From positions 867,186 through 931,185 of the forward strand of contig NZ_CP014226.1 in the NCBI RefSeq assembly GCF_001545155.1: a DNA stretch of 64,000 bases, written 5' to 3'. The stretch's first letter is position 1. Each line of letters opens with the position of its first letter. This document shows, piece by piece, positions 27,957-38,537 of this stretch. The notes below the pieces were generated by a model. That model worked only from the letters and a program-made list of their open reading frames with translations, ran no database searches and was not told where the DNA came from. The stretch comes from Halomonas chromatireducens (lineage in GTDB: Bacteria; Pseudomonadota; Gammaproteobacteria; Pseudomonadales; Halomonadaceae). Made by a program: the position numbers and the translations under genes.

Positions 27957-28838
27957 ATGATCAATAATCGTTCACTGATTATCGTGGGTACTCTGGCGGC
28001 CGCTGCCTGGCTGGCCAGTAACAGTCTCTATGTGGTCGACGAGACCGAACGTGCCGTCAAGCTGCGCTTCGGTGAGGTCATAGAGGAGAACATCCAGCCG
28101 GGACTGCACTTCAAGGTCCCGATCACCCAGACCGTACGCAAGTTCGATACCCGGGTGCTGACGCTGGATACCGATACCAGCCGCTACCTGACCCTCGAAC
28201 AGAAGGCGGTGATCGTCGACTCCTTCGTCAAGTGGCAGGTGGTCAATCCGACCCGCTACTACGAGGCGACTGCCGGTGATGAGCTGATGGCGATCCGCCT
28301 GATCCAGCCGCGGGTCGACGAGAGCCTGCGTAACGAGTTTGGCCGGTTGGACCTTCAGCAGATCATCGCCGAGCGTCGCGACGACTTGATGATCCGGCCC
28401 ACCGAGGATCTCGACTCCCTGATGCGTGAAGAACTGGGGGTCTCGATACTCGACATTCGAGTCAAGCGGATCGACCTTCCGGAAGACGTGTCGGCGGCTG
28501 TCTATGACCGTATGCGCTCCGAACGTGAGCGGGAGGCTCGCGAATGGCGAGCCCAGGGCCAGGAAGAGGCCGAGCGTATTCGCGCCAACGCCGATCGCCG
28601 ACGCCAGGTACTTCTGGCACAGGCCACCGAGCGTGCCGAAACGCTTCGAGGTGAAGGTGATGCCGAAGCGGCAGGCATCTTCTCCGAAGCCTACGGCCAG
28701 GACCAGGAGTTCTTCTCCTTCTGGCGCAGCCTGAACGCCTATCGTGATAGCTTCGATGGCGAAAAGGATATGCTGGTGCTGGATCCCTCCAGCGACTTCT
28801 TCCGCTATCTCAAGTCGCCGTTCCCAGATCAGGACTGA
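27957..28838 (+). CDS. hflC: FtsH protease modulator HflC (SPFH protein)
   Basis: 293 residues: an N-terminal membrane anchor (SLIIVGTLAAAAWLASNSLY), SPFH domain from VDETERAVKLRFGEV, and a long charged helix rich in Arg, Glu and Ala (about 180-235) that assembles with HflK. It starts on the base after the hflK stop. A GC-rich hairpin (GGAGGGGCGG and its complement) follows the stop. Confidence 0.95.
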   Translation: MINNRSLIIVGTLAAAAWLASNSLYVVDETERAVKLRFGEVIEENIQPGLHFKVPITQTVRKFDTRVLTLDTDTSRYLTLEQKAVIVDSFVKWQVVNPTRYYEATAGDELMAIRLIQPRVDESLRNEFGRLDLQQIIAERRDDLMIRPTEDLDSLMREELGVSILDIRVKRIDLPEDVSAAVYDRMRSEREREAREWRAQGQEEAERIRANADRRRQVLLAQATERAETLRGEGDAEAAGIFSEAYGQDQEFFSFWRSLNAYRDSFDGEKDMLVLDPSSDFFRYLKSPFPDQD

Positions 28839-28934
28839 GTTGGAGGGGCGGGGCAGGCTTTCCGCCCCCTCCATGAGCTTTCATCCTGGCGCCCGGCGGG
28901 GTTCAACCCGCCGGCAAACGTGATAGAATCCTCG

Positions 28935-28958
28935 AACCGGGCGTGGCCCGGTTTTTTT
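28935..28958 (+). terminator. Intrinsic terminator between hflC and hisZ
   Basis: Stem AACCGGGC / GCCCGGTT with loop GTG, followed by five more T. It should end the hfl transcript. GATAGAATC at about 28922-28930, directly before it, resembles a -10 box, so the hairpin could instead lie in the leader of hisZ and act as an attenuator. Confidence 0.75.
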
Positions 28959-29024
28959 GTGGGCATTCTTTGGCAACGCAAATACTTTTCGCCCCGCTTC
29001 CAACTGTCTTGCAGGATTGACAAC

Positions 29025-30200
29025 ATGACCATTGCTGACCGCTGGCTGCTGCCCGACGGCATGGACGAAGTGCTGCCGCCTCAGGCGAGCCGCATGGAAG
29101 AGCTGCGCCGGGCGCTGCTCGATCTCTATCCCTGCTGGGGTTACGATCAGGTAATGCCACCGCCGGTGGAGTTCCTCGACTCCCTGCTTACCGGTACCGG
29201 CACCGACCTCGATCTGCAGACTTTCAAGCTGACCGACCAGTTGACGGGCCGCATGATGGGGGTCAGTGCCGACGTGACGCCCCAGGTGGCTCGAATGGAT
29301 GCCCATTCGATGCGGCACCAGGGGCCGGCCAGGCTCTGTTACTGCACCAACGTGCTGCGCGCCAAGGCCGACCAGCATCAGGGTGGGCGCAGCCCGGTGC
29401 AGGTAGGTGTGGAGCTGTTTGGTCATGCCGGCCTGGAAGCCGACCTGGAAATCCTGCTGCTGGCGTTGACCAGTCTCAGGCTGGCGGGCGCCGAGGAGCT
29501 GCACCTGGCCCTGGGACATATCGGGATTTATCGCAGCCTGGTCGAGGCGGCCGAGCTCGATCGCGATCAGGAGCGGGCGCTGTTCGAAGCACTCGAACTG
29601 AAGTCTCCCGGGGCACTGTCGGAGCAGGTCGGTGCCAGCGTGTCGGATCCGGCATTGGCGGCAATGCTCATGGCACTTGGCGAGCTGCACGGTGGTCCGG
29701 AGGTGCTGGACGAGGCGCTTGATCACTTTACCGGTGCTCCGGTAGCGGTAACCGAGGCGCTGGCTCAGTTGAGAGCGCTGTACCAGGGTGTGCGGGATGC
29801 CCACCCTCAGGTCGACCTCTATTTCGATCTTGCCGAGCTACGGGGCTACCGTTATCACACGGGCATGATGTTTACCGCCTTCGTGCCCGGCTATGGCCAG
29901 GCGCTGGCCAAGGGCGGACGCTATGACGATACCGGCAGGGCCTTTGGCCGTGCGCGGCCGGCGACCGGTTTTTCCATGGACCTCAAGCTGCTGGCCAGTT
30001 TGGTACAGAGCGAGCCGGCTTGCGATGGCATCTGGGCACCGGCGCAAGGCGAGGGTATAGCAGAAGCGATCGCAACACTGCGTGAGCAAGGCAAGCGCGT
30101 GGTTCAGGCCTTGCCGGGCCAGGCTACCGCTCCTGAGGCACATCGTTGCAGCCACCAGTTGGTAGATAGCGATGGTCGCTGGCAGATAGTGGCGCTTTAG
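29025..30200 (+). CDS. hisZ: ATP phosphoribosyltransferase regulatory subunit HisZ
   Basis: 391 residues, a class II histidyl-tRNA synthetase-like fold lacking the anticodon domain. MTIADRWLLPDGMDEVLPPQ is the standard HisZ start, and the AKGGRYDDTGRAFGR segment corresponds to the HisRS motif. With the short HisG it forms the octamer that catalyses and is feedback-regulated at the first step of histidine synthesis. The longer frame from 28920 runs through the terminator and is not used. purA follows after about 100 bases. Confidence 0.94.
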   Translation: MTIADRWLLPDGMDEVLPPQASRMEELRRALLDLYPCWGYDQVMPPPVEFLDSLLTGTGTDLDLQTFKLTDQLTGRMMGVSADVTPQVARMDAHSMRHQGPARLCYCTNVLRAKADQHQGGRSPVQVGVELFGHAGLEADLEILLLALTSLRLAGAEELHLALGHIGIYRSLVEAAELDRDQERALFEALELKSPGALSEQVGASVSDPALAAMLMALGELHGGPEVLDEALDHFTGAPVAVTEALAQLRALYQGVRDAHPQVDLYFDLAELRGYRYHTGMMFTAFVPGYGQALAKGGRYDDTGRAFGRARPATGFSMDLKLLASLVQSEPACDGIWAPAQGEGIAEAIATLREQGKRVVQALPGQATAPEAHRCSHQLVDSDGRWQIVAL

Positions 30201-30206
30201 ACTTGA

Positions 30207-31601
<1,395 letters not shown>

Positions 31602-31666
31602 CCAGTCGTAAGGCTTGATCGACATCGAAATTAGTCGTTATCGGAAGAGAATACAGAAATAGAAGC

Positions 31667-31698
31667 AACAAGCCGGCGTAAGCCGGCTTGTTCTTTTT
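31667..31698. terminator. Bidirectional terminator between purA and the ATP-grasp gene
   Basis: An 11-bp perfect stem AACAAGCCGGC / GCCGGCTTGTT with loop GTAA(A), followed by CTTTTTGG on the plus strand. On the minus strand the stem is followed by GCTTCTATTTC. It separates the convergent genes purA and the ATP-grasp gene. Confidence 0.8.
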
Positions 31699-31710
31699 GG
31701 GGGGCGCATT

Positions 31711-33225
31711 TCAAGGCAGGCTGACGATGCCCGCCTGATGTCGCCGTGCTTCCATGCGTGTCAGGAAGACGCGCATGATGCGCTCATAAAGTGCCTTGCC
31801 CAGCACGGCATCCTCTATGCCAGCATCCACATTGGGGTTGTCATTGACTTCGATGACCACGACTCGCTCGCCGGCCTGCTTGATGTCCACACCATAGAAG
31901 CCGTTGCCGATCAGGCGAGTGGCCTTGAGGGCAGCCTGAAGTACCGCGGGCGGCGCGTCATCGGGATCGTGGGTGGTGAAGCCGCCGCTTTTCATCCGTT
32001 CACCGGAATGGTCATAGATCTGCCAATGGCCACGCGACATGTAGTAGCAACTGGCGAAGAGAACCTGGCCGTCGAGCACGCCGATGCGCCAGTCATATTC
32101 GGTAGGCAGCCACTCCTGGAGCAGCAGCAGAGCGGAACTGTCGAACAGCTTGGTGGCCTCCCGTTCCAGTTGGTCTGAGTCCGAAACCTTCACCACGCCG
32201 CGGGAAAAGGCGCCATCAGGTATTTTCAAGACCAGTGGGAAGGTCATGCCCTGCAGCGATTCGGCCAGGCGGCCCCGGTCCCCGCGCTTCAATAGCCGGC
32301 CTTCCGGCGCAGGCACCCCCCGGGCGCGTAGCAGGGCATGCAGATAGACCTTGTTGGTGCAGCGCAGGATGTCCTGAGAGGTATCGATCACCACCAGGCC
32401 TTCATGCTCAGCCAGCCGGGCCATGCGATAAGTGTGGTGATCAAGCGCCGTGGTTTCGCGAATGAACAGGCCGTCGAATTCGGCAAGCCGGCTCATATCG
32501 CGGCGGGTGATGAGCGACACATTGATTCCCATGCGGCGGCCCGCGCGGATGAACGCCCGAAGCGCGCCGCGATTGCTTGGTGGAAGGGCTTCCTGAGGAT
32601 CGATAAGGATTGCCAGGTCGTAGCGATAGCGCCGACGCGCCTTGGGCGTGCGCCATACCTTGAGCGAATGGCGATTGAGCGATGAGGCGAACAGGTCCTG
32701 TTCATCGACGGTCAGGTCGCGCAGCCGCAATGGCTTGAGCCGTGACAGGCGCCATAGATCGTGACGACGTACCAGGCGGGCTTCCAGCAGCGGGCAGGGC
32801 AAGCGCTCGAACAGGCGCCGTGCCAGCCTGGCAAGCCCGGGCTCGCGACACTCGCCGAAAAGCAGGCGCAGCGTCACCTGGTCTCCAAGAAGCTGCCCCT
32901 CGCTGGCCAGCTCGCCGAGCAGCGGTGCCAGGGAGTCCAGCTGCAAGTCGGTCAGTGACTTGCGTGCCAGTGCGTTGAGCGTCTCCACGGTGGGCAGGAC
33001 ACGTTGCCCACGGGCCTGGGCGAGTAGCGAGACGTAGTAGCCGCGCCCCAGATAGTCCAACTCACTGCAAAGGTTGATGACATGAGTGGCCCGGTCCTGG
33101 TCGTCGCGGCTGGTACGATGCCGTCGGTCCAGTGACAGGAAATCGTCGGCACTGACCAGATCCTCGGTAGGGTAATAGGGCCGCCAGTCATCCAGGCGGT
33201 CAACGACGATACGTAGCGGGCACAT
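31711..33225 (-). CDS. RimK-family ATP-grasp ligase with RLAN N-terminal domain
   Basis: 504 residues. The first ~200 residues (VVDRLDDWRPYYPTEDLVSADDFL) match the RimK-like ATP-grasp N-terminal (RLAN) domain. The rest is an ATP-grasp ligase with NKVYLHALLRARGVPAPE, FPLVLKIPDGAFSRGV, LLLQEWLPTEYDWRIGVLDG and the metal-binding VIEVNDNPNVDAG. Such enzymes join an amino acid to a carboxylate; this subfamily's substrate is not known to me. CAGGAACC precedes ATG 33225. It is divergent from a GNAT acetyltransferase, a pairing that recurs in proteobacteria and suggests a shared small-molecule pathway. Confidence 0.85.
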   Translation of the reverse strand: MCPLRIVVDRLDDWRPYYPTEDLVSADDFLSLDRRHRTSRDDQDRATHVINLCSELDYLGRGYYVSLLAQARGQRVLPTVETLNALARKSLTDLQLDSLAPLLGELASEGQLLGDQVTLRLLFGECREPGLARLARRLFERLPCPLLEARLVRRHDLWRLSRLKPLRLRDLTVDEQDLFASSLNRHSLKVWRTPKARRRYRYDLAILIDPQEALPPSNRGALRAFIRAGRRMGINVSLITRRDMSRLAEFDGLFIRETTALDHHTYRMARLAEHEGLVVIDTSQDILRCTNKVYLHALLRARGVPAPEGRLLKRGDRGRLAESLQGMTFPLVLKIPDGAFSRGVVKVSDSDQLEREATKLFDSSALLLLQEWLPTEYDWRIGVLDGQVLFASCYYMSRGHWQIYDHSGERMKSGGFTTHDPDDAPPAVLQAALKATRLIGNGFYGVDIKQAGERVVVIEVNDNPNVDAGIEDAVLGKALYERIMRVFLTRMEARRHQAGIVSLP

Positions 33226-33393
33226 GAGGTTCCTGGTGAGGTAGGTAGGGCGGCGGGGAGAGGCATTCAGCATGCCCTTGACCGAGGTTATGGACAAGAT
33301 GCTGGCAGCCTGAAAAAATTTCATCCAGCGCTGCTGCTGACAAGTGTGCGATGCATAGCGACAATCCGTTGCTGCCAAACCGGAATTCATGAC

Positions 33394-33852
33394 ATGACCG
33401 TTACGTTGCGCGAGGCGCAGGCCAAGGATCTGGACGCCCTCGTTCGTCTCGAGCAGGTCGCCTTCGAGGGTGATCAATTCAGCCGTCGGCAACTGTGGCA
33501 CCTGCTCAATCGGGCCAATGCCCATATTCTGCTGGTCGAGAACGCCGAGAACCGCCTGCTCGGCCATGGCATCCTGCTGTTTCGCCGAAGCAGTCAGCGT
33601 GTGCGTCTCTACTCCTTCTGCGTACATCCCGAGGTGCGTGGGATGGGAATCGGTCGCCAATTGCTCGAGGCCCTGGAGCAGGAGGCGCGGCGGTGCGGCG
33701 GTGAGCGCCTGGTTCTGGAGGTGCGTGCCGACAACCGGGTTGCGCTGGCGTTATATCGGCGCATGGGCTTCACCCTGCAGCGTTGGCTGGAAGACTACTA
33801 TGAGGATGGATGCGCCGGCTGGCAGATGGAAAAGCCGCTGACGGCGGTGTGA
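33394..33852 (+). CDS. GNAT-family N-acetyltransferase
   Basis: 152 residues. The acetyl-CoA binding motif is VHPEVRGMGIGRQLLEALE and the C-terminal ALYRRMGFTLQRWLEDYY closes the fold, similar to RimI-like enzymes. It is divergent from the RLAN-RimK gene about 170 bases away, so a shared promoter region and a joint role in making an acylated amino-acid or peptide product are plausible. ATG 33394 gives the usual start MTVTLREAQAKDLD. Confidence 0.8.
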   Translation: MTVTLREAQAKDLDALVRLEQVAFEGDQFSRRQLWHLLNRANAHILLVENAENRLLGHGILLFRRSSQRVRLYSFCVHPEVRGMGIGRQLLEALEQEARRCGGERLVLEVRADNRVALALYRRMGFTLQRWLEDYYEDGCAGWQMEKPLTAV

Positions 33853-33923
33853 TAGGTGAATATAACCTGCAACTGCTAGAATGCGTTTCCACCCTCCTTA
33901 TAATCGGCCAGTGGGACTTGACC

Positions 33924-34409
33924 ATGCCATCCTTCGACATCGTTTCCGAATTCGACAAGCACGAAGCCAGCAACGCCGTTGACCAGGCCAATCGCGAGAT
34001 CCAGGGTCGTTTCGACTTCAAGGGTGTGACGGCGAGCCTCGAACTCAATGGTGACACCGTTCAGCTCGAGGCCGAGGTCGATTTCCAGCTGACGCAGATG
34101 CTCGACGTGCTGCGCAACCGGCTCATTGCCCGGGGTATCGATGCCCGCTGCATGGATCCCCAGGACCCCGAGCTTTCCGGCGTCCGGGCCCGCCAGCAGA
34201 TCGTCCTGAAGCAGGGGCTCGAGCAGAAGGAAGCCAAGGATATCGTCAAGCGCATCAAGGATAGCAAGCTCAAGGTCCAGGCCCAGATCCAGGGCGACAA
34301 GGTCCGTGTGACCGGCAAGAAGCGCGACGACCTGCAGCAGGTCATGGCCCTGTTGCGGGGCGAGGGCGGCCCCGACCTGGCGCTGCAGTTCGACAACTTT
34401 CGGGACTGA
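33924..34409 (+). CDS. yajQ: YajQ-family nucleotide-binding protein
   Basis: 161 residues, starting MPSFDIVSEFDKHEASNAVD, with RFDFKGV and GKKRDDLQQVMALLR, all diagnostic of YajQ (DUF520). Family members bind c-di-GMP and act with transcription regulators in Xanthomonas and Pseudomonas, so it may read the same second messenger as the MHYT-EAL protein here. Confidence 0.93.
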   Translation: MPSFDIVSEFDKHEASNAVDQANREIQGRFDFKGVTASLELNGDTVQLEAEVDFQLTQMLDVLRNRLIARGIDARCMDPQDPELSGVRARQQIVLKQGLEQKEAKDIVKRIKDSKLKVQAQIQGDKVRVTGKKRDDLQQVMALLRGEGGPDLALQFDNFRD

Positions 34410-34517
34410 GCGAGTGCCTTGGTGTCGTGCTGCCTTGCCGCATCACGACATTCGATGCTGGATCCTCCACCCTACTGCAGTGTGATCTGATACAGGTCAA
34501 GTCGGGGTGAAAGCGAA

Positions 34518-34545
34518 CTTGAAATCCCGCCATTCGCCACCAATT
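34518..34545 (+). promoter_or_regulatory. Probable sigma-32 promoter of the small heat-shock gene
   Basis: CTTGAAA, 13-base spacer, CACCAATT. The -35 is a perfect match to the RpoH consensus (CTTGAAA) and the spacer is optimal; the -10 matches CCCCATNT only in part. It lies about 80 bases before the start of the Hsp20 gene and has the same geometry as the htpG promoter at 49460. Confidence 0.6.
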
Positions 34546-34627
34546 CTGCTAATGTCAAGGGGCAGCCCGACGGCATTGGGTATTCCGATTTGTGTCACAT
34601 ATGAAGTGAGCAAACAGGAGGTGGCGT

Positions 34628-35161
34628 ATGAATCTGCAGAAGCTCTCTCCCTGGAACTGGTTCAAGAGCGAGAACGCTGATACCCCGGCTCCGCCAACCA
34701 CGGTTGAGTCCCGGCGGGGTGAGCTCACGCCGTTCCTGGGCATGCATCAGGAGTTGGATCGCTGGATGGACAGCGTGATGCGTCAGTTCGGCATGCCGTC
34801 CCTGGAAAGTCGCCTTGGGGACATGCCGGGTCTGCTGCAGCCACGGCTCGATATCGCCGAGCGTGGCAGCGAATACGTGATCAGCGTCGAGGTGCCGGGG
34901 GTAGAGGAGAAGGACATCACGCTCTCCCTGGATGACCATCGCCTGGTCATTGAAGGCGAGAAGCGCCACGAGAGCCGTACGGAGGAGCACCAGTTACATC
35001 GTGTCGAGCGCTCCTATGGCAGCTTCCGGCGCGTACTGGACCTGCCGGCGGATGCCCGGGATGAGGAGATCCAGGCCTCATTCGATAAAGGGGTGCTGAC
35101 GGTGCGGGTGCCGCGCAGTGAACAAGCCAAGCCGGCCCGCCGTGAAATACCTATTCAGTGA
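34628..35161 (+). CDS. Small heat-shock protein (Hsp20/alpha-crystallin family)
   Basis: 177 residues. The alpha-crystallin domain spans about 70-165, from PRLDIAERGSEYVISVEVPG to KGVLTVRVPR, with the C-terminal anchoring motif near IPIQ. It is an ATP-independent holdase. The N-terminal 60 residues are variable. AGGAGG lies a few bases before the ATG. Control by heat shock is inferred from the probable sigma-32 promoter upstream. Confidence 0.92.
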   Translation: MNLQKLSPWNWFKSENADTPAPPTTVESRRGELTPFLGMHQELDRWMDSVMRQFGMPSLESRLGDMPGLLQPRLDIAERGSEYVISVEVPGVEEKDITLSLDDHRLVIEGEKRHESRTEEHQLHRVERSYGSFRRVLDLPADARDEEIQASFDKGVLTVRVPRSEQAKPARREIPIQ

Positions 35162-35323
35162 AAACGGCTGATAACCCGGTTGTCAATGCCGGTCGCTGAT
35201 GACAGTATCGGGCTCGCCCAGTGGCGGGCTCTTTTTTCGCCATAGGCAGAGGCGATTGGCCACGGTGGCAGTGATGGGCTTCAATGGTCAGCAACAGGAT
35301 CGCCTCACTTCCGGAGGAAGCGC

Positions 35324-35728
35324 ATGCACTCGCTTCGCCGTGCCGCATACATTGCCCTGGCCTGGGTCAGCTTCTGCCTCGGTGTCATCGGTGTCTTCGT
35401 GCCGCTGATGCCGACAACCTGCTTCATGCTGCTGGCGGTCTGGGCGGCCTCTCGCGGTTCGCCGCGTTTTGCGCTGTGGATTCGTGAGCATCCCCGCTTC
35501 GGTCCGGCCGTGGTGGCCTGGGAGGGCGAGAGAGCCATTCCCCGCCACGCCAAATGGTTGGCTGGGGCCATGCTGAGCTTCTCGATCCTGGTATTGCTGT
35601 TCACCCTCAGCGTGGTCTGGCTGAAAGTGACGCTTGTTACCGGGCTCGTGCTGCTGGGCCTGTGGATTGCCAGCCGTCCCGAGCCTCGGGGGCTTGGCGC
35701 TCCCCCCGCGCAGCTTGTTCGCCGCTGA
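35324..35728 (+). CDS. YbaN-like DUF454 inner-membrane protein
   Basis: 134 residues with three hydrophobic segments. GVIGVFVPLMPTTCFMLLAVWAASRGSPRF is split across the first two in the way typical of the DUF454/YbaN family. Function is unknown. A clean GGAGG precedes the ATG. It ends about 75 bases before pepN on the same strand. Confidence 0.85.
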   Translation: MHSLRRAAYIALAWVSFCLGVIGVFVPLMPTTCFMLLAVWAASRGSPRFALWIREHPRFGPAVVAWEGERAIPRHAKWLAGAMLSFSILVLLFTLSVVWLKVTLVTGLVLLGLWIASRPEPRGLGAPPAQLVRR

Positions 35729-35804
35729 ATCGACGGCTGCCTTTGAGGTTCGGGAGCCGGCCCCCGTACAATGGTCGTCGATTCCCGTCAGGAGCCTTTC
35801 CGCG

Positions 35805-38438
35805 ATGTCTGAACCCAAGCCGACCTATCTCAGCGACTATCGGCCGCCTGCCTACCGTGCCACTCACACCGAACTGACCTTCGATCTCAAGCCCGATGCC
35901 ACCCGGGTCAAGGCTCGCCTGCACCTGGAGCGCCATCCGGAACGAGAAGCCGGCGCCGCCCTTGAACTCGATGGCGAGCAGCTCGTGCTCAAGTCCATCG
36001 CCATCGATGGTCAGCCACTGGAACAGGATGAGTATGCGCTCACGGCAACCGGTCTGATCGTACACCGGGTGCCGGAGCGTTTCCTGCTGGATACCGAGGT
36101 GGAAATCGCCCCGCAGGAAAATACCGCGCTCGAGGGACTCTACCTCTCCAACGGCATGTACTGTACCCAGTGTGAGGCAGAGGGCTTCCGTCGCATCACC
36201 TATTACCTGGACCGACCCGATGTCATGGCGACCTTTTCCACCACGGTGATAGGCGACGCAACCCGTGAGCCGGTATTGCTTTCGAACGGCAATCCGGTGG
36301 AGCGCGGTGAGCTGCCGAGTGGGCGCCATTTCGTGACCTGGGAGGATCCACACCCCAAGCCCTGCTATCTGTTCGCCCTGGTTGCCGGGGATCTCCAGAA
36401 AGTAGAAGACAGCTTTACCACCATGAGCGGGCGCGAGGTGGCGCTGCAGATATGGGTCGAGGAGGAGAACCTCGACAAGACCGACCATGCCATGGCGTCA
36501 CTGAAGCGGGCCATGACGTGGGATGAAGAGACCTACGGGCGTGAGTACGACCTGGACCTGTTCATGATCGTGGCGGTCAACGACTTCAATATGGGCGCCA
36601 TGGAGAACAAGGGACTCAACATCTTCAACTCGGCAGCGGTGCTCACCCATCCCCATACCGCCACCGATGCCGCCTTCCAGCGGGTCGAGGGGATCGTTGC
36701 CCACGAATACTTCCACAATTGGTCAGGGAACCGGGTGACCTGTCGTGACTGGTTCCAGCTCTCGCTGAAGGAGGGATTCACCGTCTTCCGTGATCAATGC
36801 TTCTCTGCCGATGTCAATTCGGCGCCGGTCAAGCGCATCGAGGACGTCTCCTTCTTCCGCACGGCCCAGTTTGCCGAGGATGCCGGGCCTACGGCGCATC
36901 CGATACGCCCTGATCATTACATAGAGATCACCAATTTCTACACCCTGACTATTTATGAAAAGGGGGCAGAGGTGGTCCGCATGCTGCGCAATCTGGTGGG
37001 CTGGGAAGCTTTTCGCCGCGGCAGTGATCTCTACTTTGGACGCTTCGACGGGCAGGCGGTAACCATCGAGGATTTCGTAGGCTGCATGGCAGAGGCATCG
37101 GGGCTTGACCTGTCCCAGTTCATGCGCTGGTACTCTCAGGCCGGGACGCCGGAGATCGATGCCCACGGTGAGTACGACTATGCCAATGCCGAATACCACC
37201 TGACCCTGCGCCAGCGTACCCCGGCCACCCCCGGCCAACCTGAGAAAAAGCCGCTGCACATTCCGCTGCGTATGGGCCTGGTAGGTACCAAGAGCGGTCG
37301 TGACTTGCCCTTGACGTTGAACGGTGATTCGCTGGGTAGTGATGCGGTGATTCATCTATGTGAAGACGAACAGACGTTCATCTTCACTGACGTTTCCGAG
37401 GCGCCGGTGCCCTCCTTGCTGCGCGGCTTCTCTGCGCCGGTTCAGCTGCGCTTCCACTACAGTCGCGAAGACCTGGCATTCCTCATGGCCAGTGACTCCG
37501 ACGGTTTTAATCGCTGGGATGCCGGCCAGCGACTGGCCATGCTGGCGCTGGATGACTTGATTGCTGCACACCGCAATGGTGTCGAGAAGGTGATGGATCC
37601 TCGTGTTGTCGAGGCCTTCCGGGCCCTGCTTGAGCGTGGCGGCGACGACAAGGCGGTGCTTGCCGAGATGTTGACCCTTCCCTCCGAAGCTTATATCGCC
37701 GAACAGCAGCCGCTGGTGGATGTGGATGCCATCCATGCGGCGCGCACCTTCGTCAAGCAATCCCTGGCTGTCACCCTTCGCGATGAATTCATGGCGCTTT
37801 TCGAGGCGAATCGCTCGGATGCTCCCTATGCTCCCGAACCGGAGCAGATTGGCCAGCGTAGCCTCAAGAACGTTGCCCTTAACTACTTGATGGCGATAGA
37901 GGATGAGCAGGGCATCGAATCGGCCCAGGCGCAGTTCCGTGCCGATCACAACATGACCGACGTGCGTCATGCCCTGACCCTGCTCACTCACAGCAGCCGC
38001 ACGGACCTGGCCGACCCGGCTTTGCGAGCCTTCGGTGAGAAATGGGCGCACGACCCGCTGGTAATGGACCAGTGGTTCAGCATTCAGGTCACCCGCCCTC
38101 AGTCGGATGCGCTGGACCGTGTCAGGTACCTGATGGACCATCCGGCCTTCTCATTGAAGAATCCCAACAGGGTGCGTGCCCTGGTCGGAACTTTCGCCAA
38201 CCAGAACCGCGTCAACTTTCATCGTATCGATGGAGAGGGCTACCGACTGCTCGCCGATGTGGTGATCGAGCTGAATCGACTCAACCCGGAGATCGCCGCA
38301 CGGCTGATCACTCCGCTGACCCGCTGGCAGCGCTTCGACGAGACCCGCCAGGACTTGATGAAGGGTGAGCTCGAGCGTATTCGCGCCGAGGAGCTCTCGC
38401 CGAACGTCTATGAGGTGGTGGAAAAAGCGCTGGCTTGA
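35805..38438 (+). CDS. pepN: Aminopeptidase N (M1 family)
   Basis: 877 residues, the normal PepN length. The exopeptidase motif is GAMENKGLNIFN and the zinc site is HEYFHNWSGNR followed by LKEG (HEXXH-X18-E). It removes N-terminal residues from peptides in the cytoplasm. The ATG at 35805 begins MSEPKPTYLSDYRPP, as in homologues, and CAGGAG lies about 10 bases upstream. The frame stays open 57 codons further up into the previous gene, but that part is not homologous. Confidence 0.96.
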   Translation: MSEPKPTYLSDYRPPAYRATHTELTFDLKPDATRVKARLHLERHPEREAGAALELDGEQLVLKSIAIDGQPLEQDEYALTATGLIVHRVPERFLLDTEVEIAPQENTALEGLYLSNGMYCTQCEAEGFRRITYYLDRPDVMATFSTTVIGDATREPVLLSNGNPVERGELPSGRHFVTWEDPHPKPCYLFALVAGDLQKVEDSFTTMSGREVALQIWVEEENLDKTDHAMASLKRAMTWDEETYGREYDLDLFMIVAVNDFNMGAMENKGLNIFNSAAVLTHPHTATDAAFQRVEGIVAHEYFHNWSGNRVTCRDWFQLSLKEGFTVFRDQCFSADVNSAPVKRIEDVSFFRTAQFAEDAGPTAHPIRPDHYIEITNFYTLTIYEKGAEVVRMLRNLVGWEAFRRGSDLYFGRFDGQAVTIEDFVGCMAEASGLDLSQFMRWYSQAGTPEIDAHGEYDYANAEYHLTLRQRTPATPGQPEKKPLHIPLRMGLVGTKSGRDLPLTLNGDSLGSDAVIHLCEDEQTFIFTDVSEAPVPSLLRGFSAPVQLRFHYSREDLAFLMASDSDGFNRWDAGQRLAMLALDDLIAAHRNGVEKVMDPRVVEAFRALLERGGDDKAVLAEMLTLPSEAYIAEQQPLVDVDAIHAARTFVKQSLAVTLRDEFMALFEANRSDAPYAPEPEQIGQRSLKNVALNYLMAIEDEQGIESAQAQFRADHNMTDVRHALTLLTHSSRTDLADPALRAFGEKWAHDPLVMDQWFSIQVTRPQSDALDRVRYLMDHPAFSLKNPNRVRALVGTFANQNRVNFHRIDGEGYRLLADVVIELNRLNPEIAARLITPLTRWQRFDETRQDLMKGELERIRAEELSPNVYEVVEKALA

Positions 38439-38475
38439 AGGCCGGCAATCGGTCGCTAAACCTGGCACGAACCAC

Positions 38476-38498
38476 AGCGCCGCCCATGGGGCGGCGCT
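38476..38498. terminator. Probable terminator after pepN and the minus-strand membrane operon
   Basis: A perfect 10-bp stem AGCGCCGCCC / GGGCGGCGCT with a three-base loop, followed on the plus strand by GCTGTTTCGGG. The U-tract is weak, so efficiency is uncertain. It lies between convergent transcription units. Confidence 0.5.
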
Positions 38499-38537
38499 GC
38501 TGTTTCGGGTGGTGCTGTTGCTTCGGGCGGAGAAGGC

